64,000 nt of DNA from Bradyrhizobium murdochi (lineage in GTDB: Bacteria; Pseudomonadota; Alphaproteobacteria; Rhizobiales; Xanthobacteraceae), in NCBI RefSeq assembly GCF_000472965.1, contig NZ_AXAU01000003.1:294404-358403 (forward strand), in the 5' to 3' direction. Of the stretch, positions 53,418-62,296 are shown one piece after another. Below the pieces are notes generated by a model. It was not told the DNA's origin. It saw nothing but the letters and a program-made list of their open reading frames with translations, and made no database searches. A program made the position numbers and the translations under genes. Numbering within the stretch: the first letter of the stretch is position 1; each line of letters opens with the position of its first letter.

Positions 53418-55498
53418 ACTTTATCGCTCGTGACGAATGAGCGTTGCAGAGTTTTCAGCATTGGCGCGGCGTCCACGGTAGGCGCGCCCGCAATGGAACG
53501 GGATGGTGCGGCAAGCCCCCATCGGAGGTCGGGTCGAGAAGATGCGCGCGCCGCGGAGGATTAGCATCCAAAGCGAGAGGTCGGAAGCTCATGAACTCGC
53601 TTTGCTTTTCCGCACTCTGGCAAATGCACGCCATCGTTCTCGATAGCAGTACATGCCAAGCTTTCCCAGAATCACCAAGCCGCACCTTGCGCGATGCCTT
53701 GCTCTGGGTCTGAGAACAACGCGTTCAGATTGCTCAATTTGCTAGGGCTGGGAGTAGTGGCCCCGGTGAAGTCGCCTCGAATACGTCGGGTACTTTTCAG
53801 GGAGTACAAACATTGGGGTTGGAGTCAGGAGAGCGCTACCAACCCTCGCTGAAGGATTCTTTGTTCTCAAGCTCAGCCAGCGGCGCGCGGCGAGAGGTTT
53901 GCTACCTCAGCAAAATGAGGTCTGCTCTTCGGCCGCAAGTGTGTCTCTCCTGCCCTCGGTCATTTGTGGTGCACACCACTCGACTTCAGCGGCCCATCCC
54001 ATTTCTGAAGGACAGCTCACATTAGTCGTTGAGCTGTACCTTCGTTCTATCCATCAACGGGCAGCGGAATGTGCCATTCAGAATGAAGCAACGAAAAGAC
54101 GATTTAGACGAGGAATATCAACTGGCTGGGGCGGGAGGGTACTCAGCCAGAACCGTGCCTGTTTCAACCGCTTGAAAACACGGGACAAAACGGTGCGATC
54201 GAGATCGTGTGTAGCGGTTCGGTGCTGCTGTTTGCAAGCCCCATTTTGCGCTTCGCGCGTCACGGGCGAAATACTTCCGAGACATGCGAACAGGGGCGGC
54301 CTTTCATCGACGTCTATGGCCTTCCAAAGGCCCGGACATCAAAGGCAGCTCGTCACACGCAGCGCTGGGACTGCCTGCTCTTCCTCGACCCGAGACTACC
54401 AAACCGGCCGCGGCGATCTCGATGCGCTCTTGGCGGCCACGACCACGGCAGCCAAAGAGCGCAGCCGCGATGCGACCCTGGGTGCGCCGCTCGCCCTGAA
54501 GGTCGCACTCGCCCGACACTGGTGCTCTGGCTCGGTGCGCAGCGTCCACCGCATCGTCGAGGCCATCCAGCGGCGAACTCCGCGCCGCACGGAACGGATC
54601 AGGTCCAGGCCAACTGGGGCGCTTTGCCGAACCAATGAACGGCCATTGACCATCATCACAATGCAGAGGCGGGTCGGCTGGGCGAGACCATGGAAGGCTT
54701 CAGCCAGGTGGCTCTCGATAGCTCCTTACCCCCTAGGCATAGCTCCTGTCTTTCACATGCCTACGTAGCCCGCGCCTGCGCATCTCCACCGAAAGCGTGC
54801 ACCAGGCCGGCTCAAACGACGCACATCGGCGCGAGGTCAGTAGGCGGTGTTCTGGCGAACGCCCCCGTTACTTCCCCCCTTTTGTGACGCAAAAACCTGG
54901 AAAAGTAACGCAGAATTCGAGGTTGGCTTTTTGGCAAAAAACGCCAACCAATTGCTGGAAACACGTCGGGCTCGATGGCCGGCGAGCATCGCTCACGATG
55001 TGCAGCTACCCTCGAGGATGCGAGAAGACGCACTGTGTTGGCCCTCCCGTACGCCTCCCGTGCACCTCGGGTACACTGCGATGGGGTCGAAAATTCTTCG
55101 TTACATTTCCGCGTTAAGTCGCCACACAATTCGGATAAAGCGTCACTCTTTCGGGGTGCACGCGTTACAAACCTCGAATTTGTCGTTACAAAACCCGAAA
55201 TTCTGCGTGACCGTTGGTGCGGTCCAAAAGTGTAAGTTGCTGGTTTACAGGCTCTTTTGCGTTTTGATCGCTCAAATATTTCGTTACTCCCGCTTGCAAG
55301 ACCAGGGGGAGCCGCGGATTTCACGGCTCGGAGACAAATTTCCTGAGCGTCGCGGCGGCTGATCGGCCAAACACCTTCCACAGATCTAGCTGCCAGCAGC
55401 GGCGCTTCTCGCCGCGGCCCCACTCGTGCCAAAGCGCGCTGGCGTGGATCTAAGATCTGCTGATGGAGAGGCGTTTGTCAGAATGACGCGCATGGCAT
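53418..55498. other. Gene-poor stretch of about 2 kb
   Basis: No protein I can support. The longest frame (53899-54768, plus) is Arg/Ser/Cys-rich with no recognisable domain, and competing frames of similar length occur on both strands, so it may be decayed DNA. Codon use is unlike the flanking genes. The right half carries short repeats centred on CGTTAC (separate entry). Possibly the scar of a lost mobile element or gene; no transposase motif was found. Confidence 0.5.
54866..55287. repeat. Cluster of short repeats with core TTCTGCGTTAC
   Basis: At least five related copies: 54905-54924 (inverted), 55085-55104, 55170-55189, 55192-55211 and near 55273-55287. AACCTCGAATTCTGCGTTAC (reverse of the first), AACCTCGAATTTGTCGTTAC and AACCCGAAATTCTGCGTGAC align well. 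Spacing is irregular, so this is neither a CRISPR array nor a tandem satellite. It might be a cluster of protein-binding sites or decayed repeats. Confidence 0.5.
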
Positions 55499-55936
55499 CT
55501 ACCTGAGTGAAACCGTGATCCGGCTTAGGTTCGCAGCAAACTCCAGGCCTGCTTTCGGGCCTTTCAAATCGAGCGCAACTCCTTTTTCATTTCTCAGACT
55601 GACGCCGCCTGCGCCGCCCACTAACGCTCCGCCCGCTCCGACCGCACTGTAGGTGCCGGCGAAGTCCCTGACGTCGCGTATGCCGGAGGCCCACCCTTCC
55701 AGACGGCTGGCCGTTGCGCCCACGGTGATGCCGAGACTCTGGCCGGTTGCCGTGAAGTGATAGTTGCGGCCGCGATAGGAGAGCACGCCGCGTCCACCGC
55801 CCACGCCAGCGACCAATCCAGCCTTCACGAAATTGACGCGCACGTAGCCTGGTGCCTGCGCAACCGCCGGCGGTGGCAGAAGCAGAACAAACGCAAACAG
55901 CGCGATCGCGACACAACGAAGCGTGGGCGTCCACAT
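55499..55936 (-). CDS. Exported Gly-rich protein of unknown function
   Basis: 145 residues with signal peptide MWTPTLRCVAIALFAFVLLL ending near AVAQA. The mature part is beta-rich with repeated Gly/Ala (VAGVGGGRGVLSYRG; GAGGALVGGAGGVSL) and ends LEFAANLSRITVSLR. I do not recognise the family with confidence; it has the look of small periplasmic beta proteins. It sits 15 nt downstream of the DUF2950 gene in the same operon. Confidence 0.75.
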   Translation of the reverse strand: MWTPTLRCVAIALFAFVLLLPPPAVAQAPGYVRVNFVKAGLVAGVGGGRGVLSYRGRNYHFTATGQSLGITVGATASRLEGWASGIRDVRDFAGTYSAVGAGGALVGGAGGVSLRNEKGVALDLKGPKAGLEFAANLSRITVSLR

Positions 55937-55951
55937 CCACTCGCTCCACTT

Positions 55952-56887
55952 TCAGGGATTGCCCACGTCGACCTTCTTCCAGGTCTGGTCGGGGTCGAAC
56001 AGGAACGTGCGCTTTGCGATGATCGGGGTGCGTTGGCCGAGATCCTTCTGATAAACGGTGCCCGCGTGGTTGACCAGGAAGGTCATGACGCCCGAATTGC
56101 CGTATTCCGCAGGATATGCGATGAGCGCAAATCCGCCGATCATCTTGTTCTTGACTACGTAATTCAGCGCGCCGCCGGGCGCGTTGGGACCCTGTCCCTT
56201 CAATATCCGATAGTAATAACCGTGATAGGGCGCTCCGCCCTCGGTCCCGGCCTTGTAGCCCTCCGCCGACGCTTGCGCCGCAAGTTCGCCGAGCGGGCTT
56301 GGATCGCGATCGTCACGCCAGAACAGACCGTCCTTCTTGCCCGGACTGCTGGCGATACGCTGGGCGTAGACGCCTGCGCCTTCGCCGCGGTCCTTGTCCG
56401 CGTACTCGTTCTGCGCGTCGACGAAAGCGAGACAGGTTTGAATCGCATCGGCTTCATTGCGCCCGATGCGGCGATAGAGGATCTCGAGGCGGCCCGCGGC
56501 TGCATCGAACTCCCAGCCATCCCTGCTGTTGACCAGCGGAATCGGAAAGGGAAAGTCGTCCGCACCCAGGATCAGGGTCGCTCTCTTGTTTTCTTCCGAT
56601 TTGATGGAATGTTTGGCTTCATACGCCTTCAAAAAGCTCGCACGTGTCTCCGCATCTGCGACATCGTCTCCGGATGCGATGATCTCCTCTGCGTCCTTGC
56701 CAAGAACCCTGAGCATGGCCCGCTTGGAACCTGTCTTGACTGCAGCGACCAGCGCTCCGGCGGCTTCTTCTGGAGTCGGAAAGGCCTGCTGTGCATGCGC
56801 CGGCGGTATCAGCAGCGCCAGCGCGATTGCGGCGGCGACACAAGCTGCAGCAGCGCGGTCCAACCGGAACGGCCCAATCGTGATCAT
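55952..56887 (-). CDS. DUF2950 family exported protein
   Basis: 311 residues with an N-terminal hydrophobic export signal (CVAAAIALALLIPPAHA). Family features include FPTPEEAAGALVAAVKTG, DGLFWRDDRDPSPLGELAAQ near 200, GAPYHGYYYRILKGQGP and the C-terminal GNSGVMTFLVNHAGTVYQKD. It overlaps the DUF3300 gene by 4 nt (ATGA), a pairing I know from other proteobacteria. Function unknown; likely periplasmic or surface-associated. Confidence 0.9.
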   Translation of the reverse strand: MITIGPFRLDRAAAACVAAAIALALLIPPAHAQQAFPTPEEAAGALVAAVKTGSKRAMLRVLGKDAEEIIASGDDVADAETRASFLKAYEAKHSIKSEENKRATLILGADDFPFPIPLVNSRDGWEFDAAAGRLEILYRRIGRNEADAIQTCLAFVDAQNEYADKDRGEGAGVYAQRIASSPGKKDGLFWRDDRDPSPLGELAAQASAEGYKAGTEGGAPYHGYYYRILKGQGPNAPGGALNYVVKNKMIGGFALIAYPAEYGNSGVMTFLVNHAGTVYQKDLGQRTPIIAKRTFLFDPDQTWKKVDVGNP

Positions 56888-58536
56888 CGCAATACCTCAG
56901 ATTGTGCAGGAATGTTTGCGCCTGAAGCGAGCCAGCCACTGTAAGTGCGCAGCTTCAATCCGAGCTTGTCGTAGTAGACGCGCAGATAGCCGTCGCTGCC
57001 GCGCATCACTGCCTCCGGCATCACGCGCTCGACTTCCTGGGCCATCACGCCGACATAGGCCCTAGTGCTGCCGAGGTAGCTGAAACGGTAGTAGCCGAGG
57101 CCATTGGCGAGATAACCGAGTTGAACGATGCTGTGCTTCAGGGCGATGTCGGAGCGTCGCCCGCCGCCGCGAAAACCTCCGCCGCCGCCAAAACCGCCGC
57201 CACCTCTCATGGCGGCTCCGCCGCCAAAGCCACCGCCGCCTCGTCCCGCAAAGCTCGGACCACCGCCGCCACGTGGGCCCAAGCTCGCCATGCTTGCCCT
57301 ACCACGAGCGGATTGCGCAGCGGCAGCCCTGCCCGACGACACATTCATTGCCCCGCCGCGGCCACCTCCGCGATCTGCGCGCGCGGCGCTGCCGCCGCCG
57401 CGATTGGCGGCCTTTGCGCGATCTCCGCCTCCGGCTTTGGCGCGATCGCCACCACCCTTGGCACGATCCGCCGTGCCCGGCCGGTTGCCGCCACGATCTC
57501 CGACGCGATCACCGGCTCGATCGCCCACGCGATCACCTGCACGATCGGCAGCACCTGCACGATCTCCACCGGGTCGATCCTGTCCGGGACGAAGCACCTG
57601 CTGCCCGTCACGACCGCGGAAGTCCATCCGGTTCGAGGCACCGGCCTTCAGATTGTTGTTGCCGAAGCGCTGCGCAACGTTGGCGTTGTTGTACCTCACG
57701 CCCTGCCGATGCGCCGGGTTATGCTGCCAACTGTTCCCGATGTTGGTGGTCCTGTTGAAATGATTGACGTAGAGGTTGCGGTTGCCCCAGTTGAAGCTGC
57801 CGCCCCAGTAATTTCCCCAGCGTCCGATCGCCCAGCCGGCGCCAAAGGCGAGGCCTGTCGCGATCACGCCCGCCCCGATGTAAGGTGGATATCCGAAGTA
57901 ATACGGCGGATACTCCGCATAGGGCCAGGCTCCATAGACGGTCGCCGGATCGTAGTACGGCACATAGAGTGTTTCCGGATCGGCCGACTCGATGACGACG
58001 ACCTGCTTGTTTTCCTGCGTCTGGACGCTGACTTTCTGCTGCTTGGTGGTGACAAGCTTTTTATTGTCGTAGGCCTTCGTGCGCAGCCGCTGGATCGCGT
58101 CCATCACATCAGGCTGTTGCGCAAGCACCGCATCGCCCAAGCTCTTGGTCCAATCGATTTTGTCGCTCATCATCGCAAGCACGTCTGCGGTGCTCGCAAG
58201 CGCCTTGACGCTGTCGTCCCAGGCCTGCTTGTCGACCTCCTTCTTCAGCGCATCACCCTTCAGCGCCTTGTTCGCCTTAACCCAGCGATCCGCCTGCACG
58301 ACCTCCAGCGGGTAGGTCGATGCCGCCAGCACGTTGGCCACGAGCGCGTCCGGATAAAGCGCGATCGGGGCGACCAGAGCCTCGAGCTGCTCGGGCTTCA
58401 ACAAGGTTTGTTCAGCTTGCGGCTGTACAGACGCCTGGCTCGGTGCAGGCGGGGTGGCGGGTGCCTGTGCCGGCGCGGTGGCGGGAACCGTCAACAGCAG
58501 TGACAGCACCAGCAGCATCTTGTCGCAACGAAACAT
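56884..58536 (-). CDS. DUF3300 protein with Gly/Arg/Asp repeats and an endosialidase-chaperone-like C-terminus
   Basis: 550 residues, signal peptide at MFRCDKMLLVLSLLLTVPAT. Residues about 45-230 are DUF3300 (LVAPIALYPDALVANVLAAS, AWDDSVKALASTADVLAMM). Then an Asn/Gly/Tyr-rich segment, a run of GDRxGDR-type repeats near 320-375, and Gly-rich FGGG/RGGG blocks. The last 90 residues (RRSDIALKHSIVQLG, YVGVMAQEVERVMPEAV, DGYLRVYYDKLGL) look like a peptidase S74/endosialidase intramolecular chaperone domain. Start ATG has GGAGG 5 nt upstream. Probably a cell-surface protein. Confidence 0.86.
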   Translation of the reverse strand: MFRCDKMLLVLSLLLTVPATAPAQAPATPPAPSQASVQPQAEQTLLKPEQLEALVAPIALYPDALVANVLAASTYPLEVVQADRWVKANKALKGDALKKEVDKQAWDDSVKALASTADVLAMMSDKIDWTKSLGDAVLAQQPDVMDAIQRLRTKAYDNKKLVTTKQQKVSVQTQENKQVVVIESADPETLYVPYYDPATVYGAWPYAEYPPYYFGYPPYIGAGVIATGLAFGAGWAIGRWGNYWGGSFNWGNRNLYVNHFNRTTNIGNSWQHNPAHRQGVRYNNANVAQRFGNNNLKAGASNRMDFRGRDGQQVLRPGQDRPGGDRAGAADRAGDRVGDRAGDRVGDRGGNRPGTADRAKGGGDRAKAGGGDRAKAANRGGGSAARADRGGGRGGAMNVSSGRAAAAQSARGRASMASLGPRGGGGPSFAGRGGGGFGGGAAMRGGGGFGGGGGFRGGGRRSDIALKHSIVQLGYLANGLGYYRFSYLGSTRAYVGVMAQEVERVMPEAVMRGSDGYLRVYYDKLGLKLRTYSGWLASGANIPAQSEVLR

Positions 58537-58706
58537 CGTCGCCTCCATTCCTGTTCTTGGATGGAAGCTTCAGGCCGCAGGCAGGCCCGAGGTTTGACAA
58601 AGATCAAAGGAATCCGCCTGCTTAGGTCGTCGCCTTCGCGCGGCATTCACTTTGCGCTGCAAGAGTACTCCGGCGGTCGTGGATCAGGTTTTACGCGCCC
58701 TCGCTA

Positions 58707-60608
58707 TCAAGCTGCCGCACCCGCGCTAGGCGCGAGCGGCAACCTGATACGAAACGCCGCGCCCTGCCCGGCCCGGTTCTCCGCGGAAATCTGCCCGTCA
58801 TGCGCCTCGACGATGGTCCGCGCGATAGAAAGCCCCATCCCCATGCCGTTCGGCTTGGTCGTAAACAGCGGCTCGAACACCTCCGAAAGGTTGGCAGCGA
58901 GAATACCGGGGCCGTTGTCTACTATCTCGATCTCGGCAAAGCTGCGATCCTGCGCTGTACGCACCACCATTCGGCGGCGCAATTTGTCGAGATGCTCCAT
59001 CGCGTCTGCCGCATTGATGATCAGGTTGAGCAGCACCTGCTGGAGCTGAATGCGATCGCCTAGGACGCGGAGCGGTTCCGCGGGCAGAATGCTTTCCACC
59101 GTCACGTCCCTCGCATGCGTCAGCCCCGAAACGAGATCGAGCGCTTCCGCGACGACTTCGTTGACATCGATTTCCTTTGCCTCGAAAGGCCCCCGCATCA
59201 GGAGGCTGCGCAGCCGTTTGATTACTTCGCCGGCCCGCTGGTCGTCGCGTCGGATATCGGAAAGGATTTCCTTCAATTCTTCCTTGTCGAGCGATGTCCT
59301 CTCGAGCATCAGCGCCGCCGTCTCGGTATTGACGAGGATCGAGCCGAGCGGCTGGTTGAGCTCGTGCGCGATCGAGGCTGTGAGTTCTCCTGCCATGCTA
59401 TAGCGGTTGACATGAGCCAGCTCCGACATGCGCCGGCGTGCCTCGACTTCGGCGAAGCGGCGGCGGCGGCGCTCGTAGAGCAGAACCGAGATCAGCACGG
59501 CCTGCAGCAAGACGACCAGGCAGACCATGGCAACCTGCCAACGGTAGGTTTCCCAGACGGAAGGCTCGCGAAAGTAGACCTGGCTGTCGGGAGGCAGCGA
59601 GCTCTCGCTGATGCCCCATCGCTGCATTTGCCGCCAGTCAAACTTCGCCGCAGCATACCGCGTTGGGGGCAATCTGATGTCGCCGGCCTTCTCGCCGCCA
59701 AGGATGCGGACGGCGACATCCGCCGTACGTCGGCTGCCTCCGGCTACCGAGTGCATGGGCCCGCCGACGAGTTCATCTCCGAAGAAGCCATCGTCATAGG
59801 AGAAAATCGGTGCGTTGGCGACCGCATGGAGCCTCTTCAGCGCACTATCGCCCTCATGGACGACACCTGCAGCATCCACGTTCATAAGGCCCCAAAAAAG
59901 CACGGTGTGTTGCGGCAGCGCAGATGCGGAGCGGAGAAATTCCTCGAAGGGGATCTTGTCAGTCCAGGAAAATTCGACGCGGTTCTCGAACGGCGGCATT
60001 TCCTTGCGTACTTCCTCGAGCCAGAAACGTTCATTGGGGGAAGTACCGATGACGATGATGATCTTCTTCGTCCCGGGCAAAACCCTGAGTATGTTGGCAA
60101 AGGACGCAGAGAAATCGTGTGACACCGAGACGACGGTGTCATTTTCACCGAGACGCGCGAAGTTGACGCGGCGCTGTTCGATGGCTGTGATTACCAAAGG
60201 AGTCGCTGGAAACAGCCGATCTCTCTGCCGTTGCACGAAATTGGCGGCTGGGGCGCCCACGCAAACGATCAGGTCGGGAGGACGCTTGGCACCAAGCGCC
60301 ATCAGGTAATTCACGAATGGGACTTCCGGGTCCTCGTCGCTCGACCTCGCCGTGACCAGGGAATGGTCGTGGATATCCAGTGGCCACGGCGATTGCCGGA
60401 TCAATTCGGCGCGAATGGTTCTGGCGTATTCGGCCCATGGTCTGAAATCCTGCCCAAACGAGTGCAGAATCATGACCCGCTTCGGCTCGGGCGTTGCTGC
60501 ACGGGCGACTGTCTGCAAAGAGCAGATCAAGGCGAGCAACGCGAAGAGGCACCAAACCAGCGCGATCCGATACCTCTTCCTCGCTTCGATCGTGCTGCGG
60601 CGCTTCAT
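58707..60608 (-). CDS. Sensor histidine kinase with a periplasmic ABC-type sensor domain
   Basis: 633 residues. After an N-terminal membrane helix (RIALVWCLFALLALICSLQT) residues about 45-330 form a periplasmic domain like ABC substrate-binding sensors (KRVMILHSFGQDFRPWAEYA; PLVITAIEQRRV). A second helix (VAMVCLVVLLQAVLISVLLY) leads to the kinase: H-box SIAHELNQPLGSIL, N-box LLNLIINAADAME, G1 DNGPGI, F-box FEPLFTTKPNGMGMGL. ATG 60608 gives the signal-anchor start. No response regulator gene adjoins, so its partner is elsewhere. Confidence 0.93.
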   Translation of the reverse strand: MKRRSTIEARKRYRIALVWCLFALLALICSLQTVARAATPEPKRVMILHSFGQDFRPWAEYARTIRAELIRQSPWPLDIHDHSLVTARSSDEDPEVPFVNYLMALGAKRPPDLIVCVGAPAANFVQRQRDRLFPATPLVITAIEQRRVNFARLGENDTVVSVSHDFSASFANILRVLPGTKKIIIVIGTSPNERFWLEEVRKEMPPFENRVEFSWTDKIPFEEFLRSASALPQHTVLFWGLMNVDAAGVVHEGDSALKRLHAVANAPIFSYDDGFFGDELVGGPMHSVAGGSRRTADVAVRILGGEKAGDIRLPPTRYAAAKFDWRQMQRWGISESSLPPDSQVYFREPSVWETYRWQVAMVCLVVLLQAVLISVLLYERRRRRFAEVEARRRMSELAHVNRYSMAGELTASIAHELNQPLGSILVNTETAALMLERTSLDKEELKEILSDIRRDDQRAGEVIKRLRSLLMRGPFEAKEIDVNEVVAEALDLVSGLTHARDVTVESILPAEPLRVLGDRIQLQQVLLNLIINAADAMEHLDKLRRRMVVRTAQDRSFAEIEIVDNGPGILAANLSEVFEPLFTTKPNGMGMGLSIARTIVEAHDGQISAENRAGQGAAFRIRLPLAPSAGAAA

Positions 60609-60709
60609 TTGCCCGCATCCTGCTAGACCACAAGCGGCCATAGCAGCATGATTCAGCGCGCGAGGAAACTGCAGCGAACCGCGGGCTCGACGGCAGCCAA
60701 TTACCGCTT

Positions 60710-60994
60710 CTAGCAGCGTGTGACGACGCGGCCGTAGGCGTCTACGGCCTGGACGCAGCCTGACCCGTAATAGGCTCCGGCGGCCGCTGCGCCCGCGCCA
60801 ACAGCGACCGCACGGCGTGTCGTGCGGCGTGCCACGCCGGCGTAGCTCATCGGGGTCAACGGACGCCCGATGCGCGCCTCGGCAGAGGAGATCAAACCAG
60901 TATCGATGGTCATCTCTCCGTTCCAGAACAAGCCGCCGGCAAGCGCGACAGCGGCGGCAGCGGGTACGATCAGCTTGCGTGGCAAGACGGTCAT
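60710..60994 (-). CDS. Small exported Ala/Arg-rich protein
   Basis: 94 residues: hydrophobic N-terminus (LIVPAAAAVALAGGLFW), then ARIGRPLTPMSYAGVARRTTRRAVAVG and a Gly/Ala stretch (GAGAAAAGAYYG), ending with Cys-rich CVQAVDAYGRVVTRC. It overlaps the DUF2092 stop by 4 nt (ATGA), so the two are translationally coupled. No known domain; small proteins with this RRAV/GAAAAGAYYG pattern are common in Bradyrhizobium and are probably envelope-located. Confidence 0.8.
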   Translation of the reverse strand: MTVLPRKLIVPAAAAVALAGGLFWNGEMTIDTGLISSAEARIGRPLTPMSYAGVARRTTRRAVAVGAGAAAAGAYYGSGCVQAVDAYGRVVTRC

Positions 60995-61788
60995 TTCTTT
61001 GCTCCTGGTGTGCCGGGGGGAATCTCGTCGAATTCGATCATGGCTGTGGAATCGAGCGCGACCTTGATCGCGTCGGCCGGCGGCTTGAACGTGAAGTCCG
61101 CCTCGGCAATGGCGTCCGTCTTCCAGTCCCTGATCCTCAACGTGTATTGCGGAGCGCCGGTGACGGTCTTGCTGGTAATCACGTATTTGCGCGGCACGGG
61201 CTTTGCGCCGGTCTCGATCCAGATCTGCCAATCCGTATCAGGTCCGCGAAAGGCCAGGTGCTCGCACTCGACACCATCCACCACGCCCTGGCCGATATGG
61301 CTGCCCTGGATCACATTGGCCATCAGTTCGTCGTATGAATTGGACAGCAGAAGGTCCGCGCCGGGCAAGCCAGCGCTCGAATGGCCATGCAGCGTGTCAA
61401 TCATCTTGTCGGTGCCGCCGGCAATATCGGCCTGCACATAGGCCTTCGCGTTGTTGCCGTAGAGTGAAACTGTCTTGCCATCGTAGACCAGTTCGACATC
61501 CGCATAGCCGCCGGTACGGCGGACACGCAGCTTGTCGGGCCGGTTCATCTTCATCTCGCCGGAGCTGGTGAACTGGATCTTCTGCAGTTCTGGCGTGACG
61601 ACCTCGACATCGCTCTCGAACTTCGCCGAGAGCGACTTCTGGCCCGCCAGATAGTCCGACATCGCTTTCAACACCTTGGCAGGATCGTCGGCGCGTGCTT
61701 TCTCGTTTGCTGCGGCCGATAGAATGGCGATTGCGGCGGTTGCCGCCGAAACTCGGATCATGGTCCGAAGATGTGAGCCCTGGGTCAT
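60991..61788 (-). CDS. DUF2092 (LolA-like) exported protein
   Basis: 265 residues, export signal MIRVSAATAAIAILSAAANE region. The mature part begins PAKVLKAMSDYLAGQKSLSA and continues with beta strands of a half-barrel LolA/LppX-like fold (VELVYDGKTVSLYGNNAKAY; EHLAFRGPDTDWQIWIETG). ATG 61788 has GGAGGAG upstream. Co-transcribed with the small downstream gene. Role unknown; a lipid- or lipoprotein-binding periplasmic function is inferred from the fold. Confidence 0.9.
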   Translation of the reverse strand: MTQGSHLRTMIRVSAATAAIAILSAAANEKARADDPAKVLKAMSDYLAGQKSLSAKFESDVEVVTPELQKIQFTSSGEMKMNRPDKLRVRRTGGYADVELVYDGKTVSLYGNNAKAYVQADIAGGTDKMIDTLHGHSSAGLPGADLLLSNSYDELMANVIQGSHIGQGVVDGVECEHLAFRGPDTDWQIWIETGAKPVPRKYVITSKTVTGAPQYTLRIRDWKTDAIAEADFTFKPPADAIKVALDSTAMIEFDEIPPGTPGAKK

Positions 61789-61869
61789 TTGTGCTCCTCC
61801 CTGGATGCGCGCCATTGAGCGCGCATCCATGGGAGCCAACCTTGACATGAATCAAGCTGCTCTTATCGG

Positions 61870-62286
61870 CTAAGATGCGGGACAGCGCGCATACTTGATT
61901 TCCATGCCTGATATGCCCGGGAACATCCGGATCACGGTGTTGGCATCACCTTCCCTGAGACTGAATTGCACATTCTGCAGCATGATGTCGGAAGCACAGG
62001 CCGCGAGCAAATTAATGTTCGAGCCTTCATTCGTCTTCGCCTTGATTCGGCAGCGTGCGTACTTGCCGGTGATCTGGTCGCCTTCGATGATGAAACCGCC
62101 GCCATAAACGTCGGACATGTCGGTAAAGGTCACCTGCGTGCCCTTTCGAACGAAGACCTTGGCGCAGTTCTCGGCATCGCTCACCCAGGCTCCGTTGAGG
62201 TCGAAAGCTATGGCAGGGCCAGGCATGAAGAAGCACGCGCCCGCGAGCAATGCAGAAAGCGCTGAATTTTTGTACGTCGATTTCAT
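61870..62286 (-). CDS. Exported protein of unknown function
   Basis: 138 residues with signal peptide MKSTYKNSALSALLAGACFF continuing to GPAIA. The mature domain FDLNGAWVSDAENCAKVFVR contains a pattern (gain of W-x-S/A, several Cys) seen in small beta-barrel periplasmic proteins. Cys residues near 39, 79, 97 and 134 may pair. It lies between the DUF2092 gene and an HlyD-type gene in the same orientation, 10 nt from the latter. No family identified. Confidence 0.75.
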   Translation of the reverse strand: MKSTYKNSALSALLAGACFFMPGPAIAFDLNGAWVSDAENCAKVFVRKGTQVTFTDMSDVYGGGFIIEGDQITGKYARCRIKAKTNEGSNINLLAACASDIMLQNVQFSLREGDANTVIRMFPGISGMEIKYARCPAS

Positions 62287-62296
62287 CGCTTTCTCC

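Noticed and set aside
53899..54768. Plus-strand frame of 289 codons in the gene-poor stretch
   Set aside because: No domain, no clear ribosome site and abnormal amino-acid composition; other frames of similar length overlap it.
57490..57580. CRISPR-like DNA repeats
   Set aside because: The short repeats are in frame and encode GDR-type peptide repeats within a gene; there are no spacers of constant length.
57121..58503. Long plus-strand frame of 460 codons
   Set aside because: Antisense to the DUF3300 gene; its composition reflects the Gly/Arg/Asp repeats of that gene.
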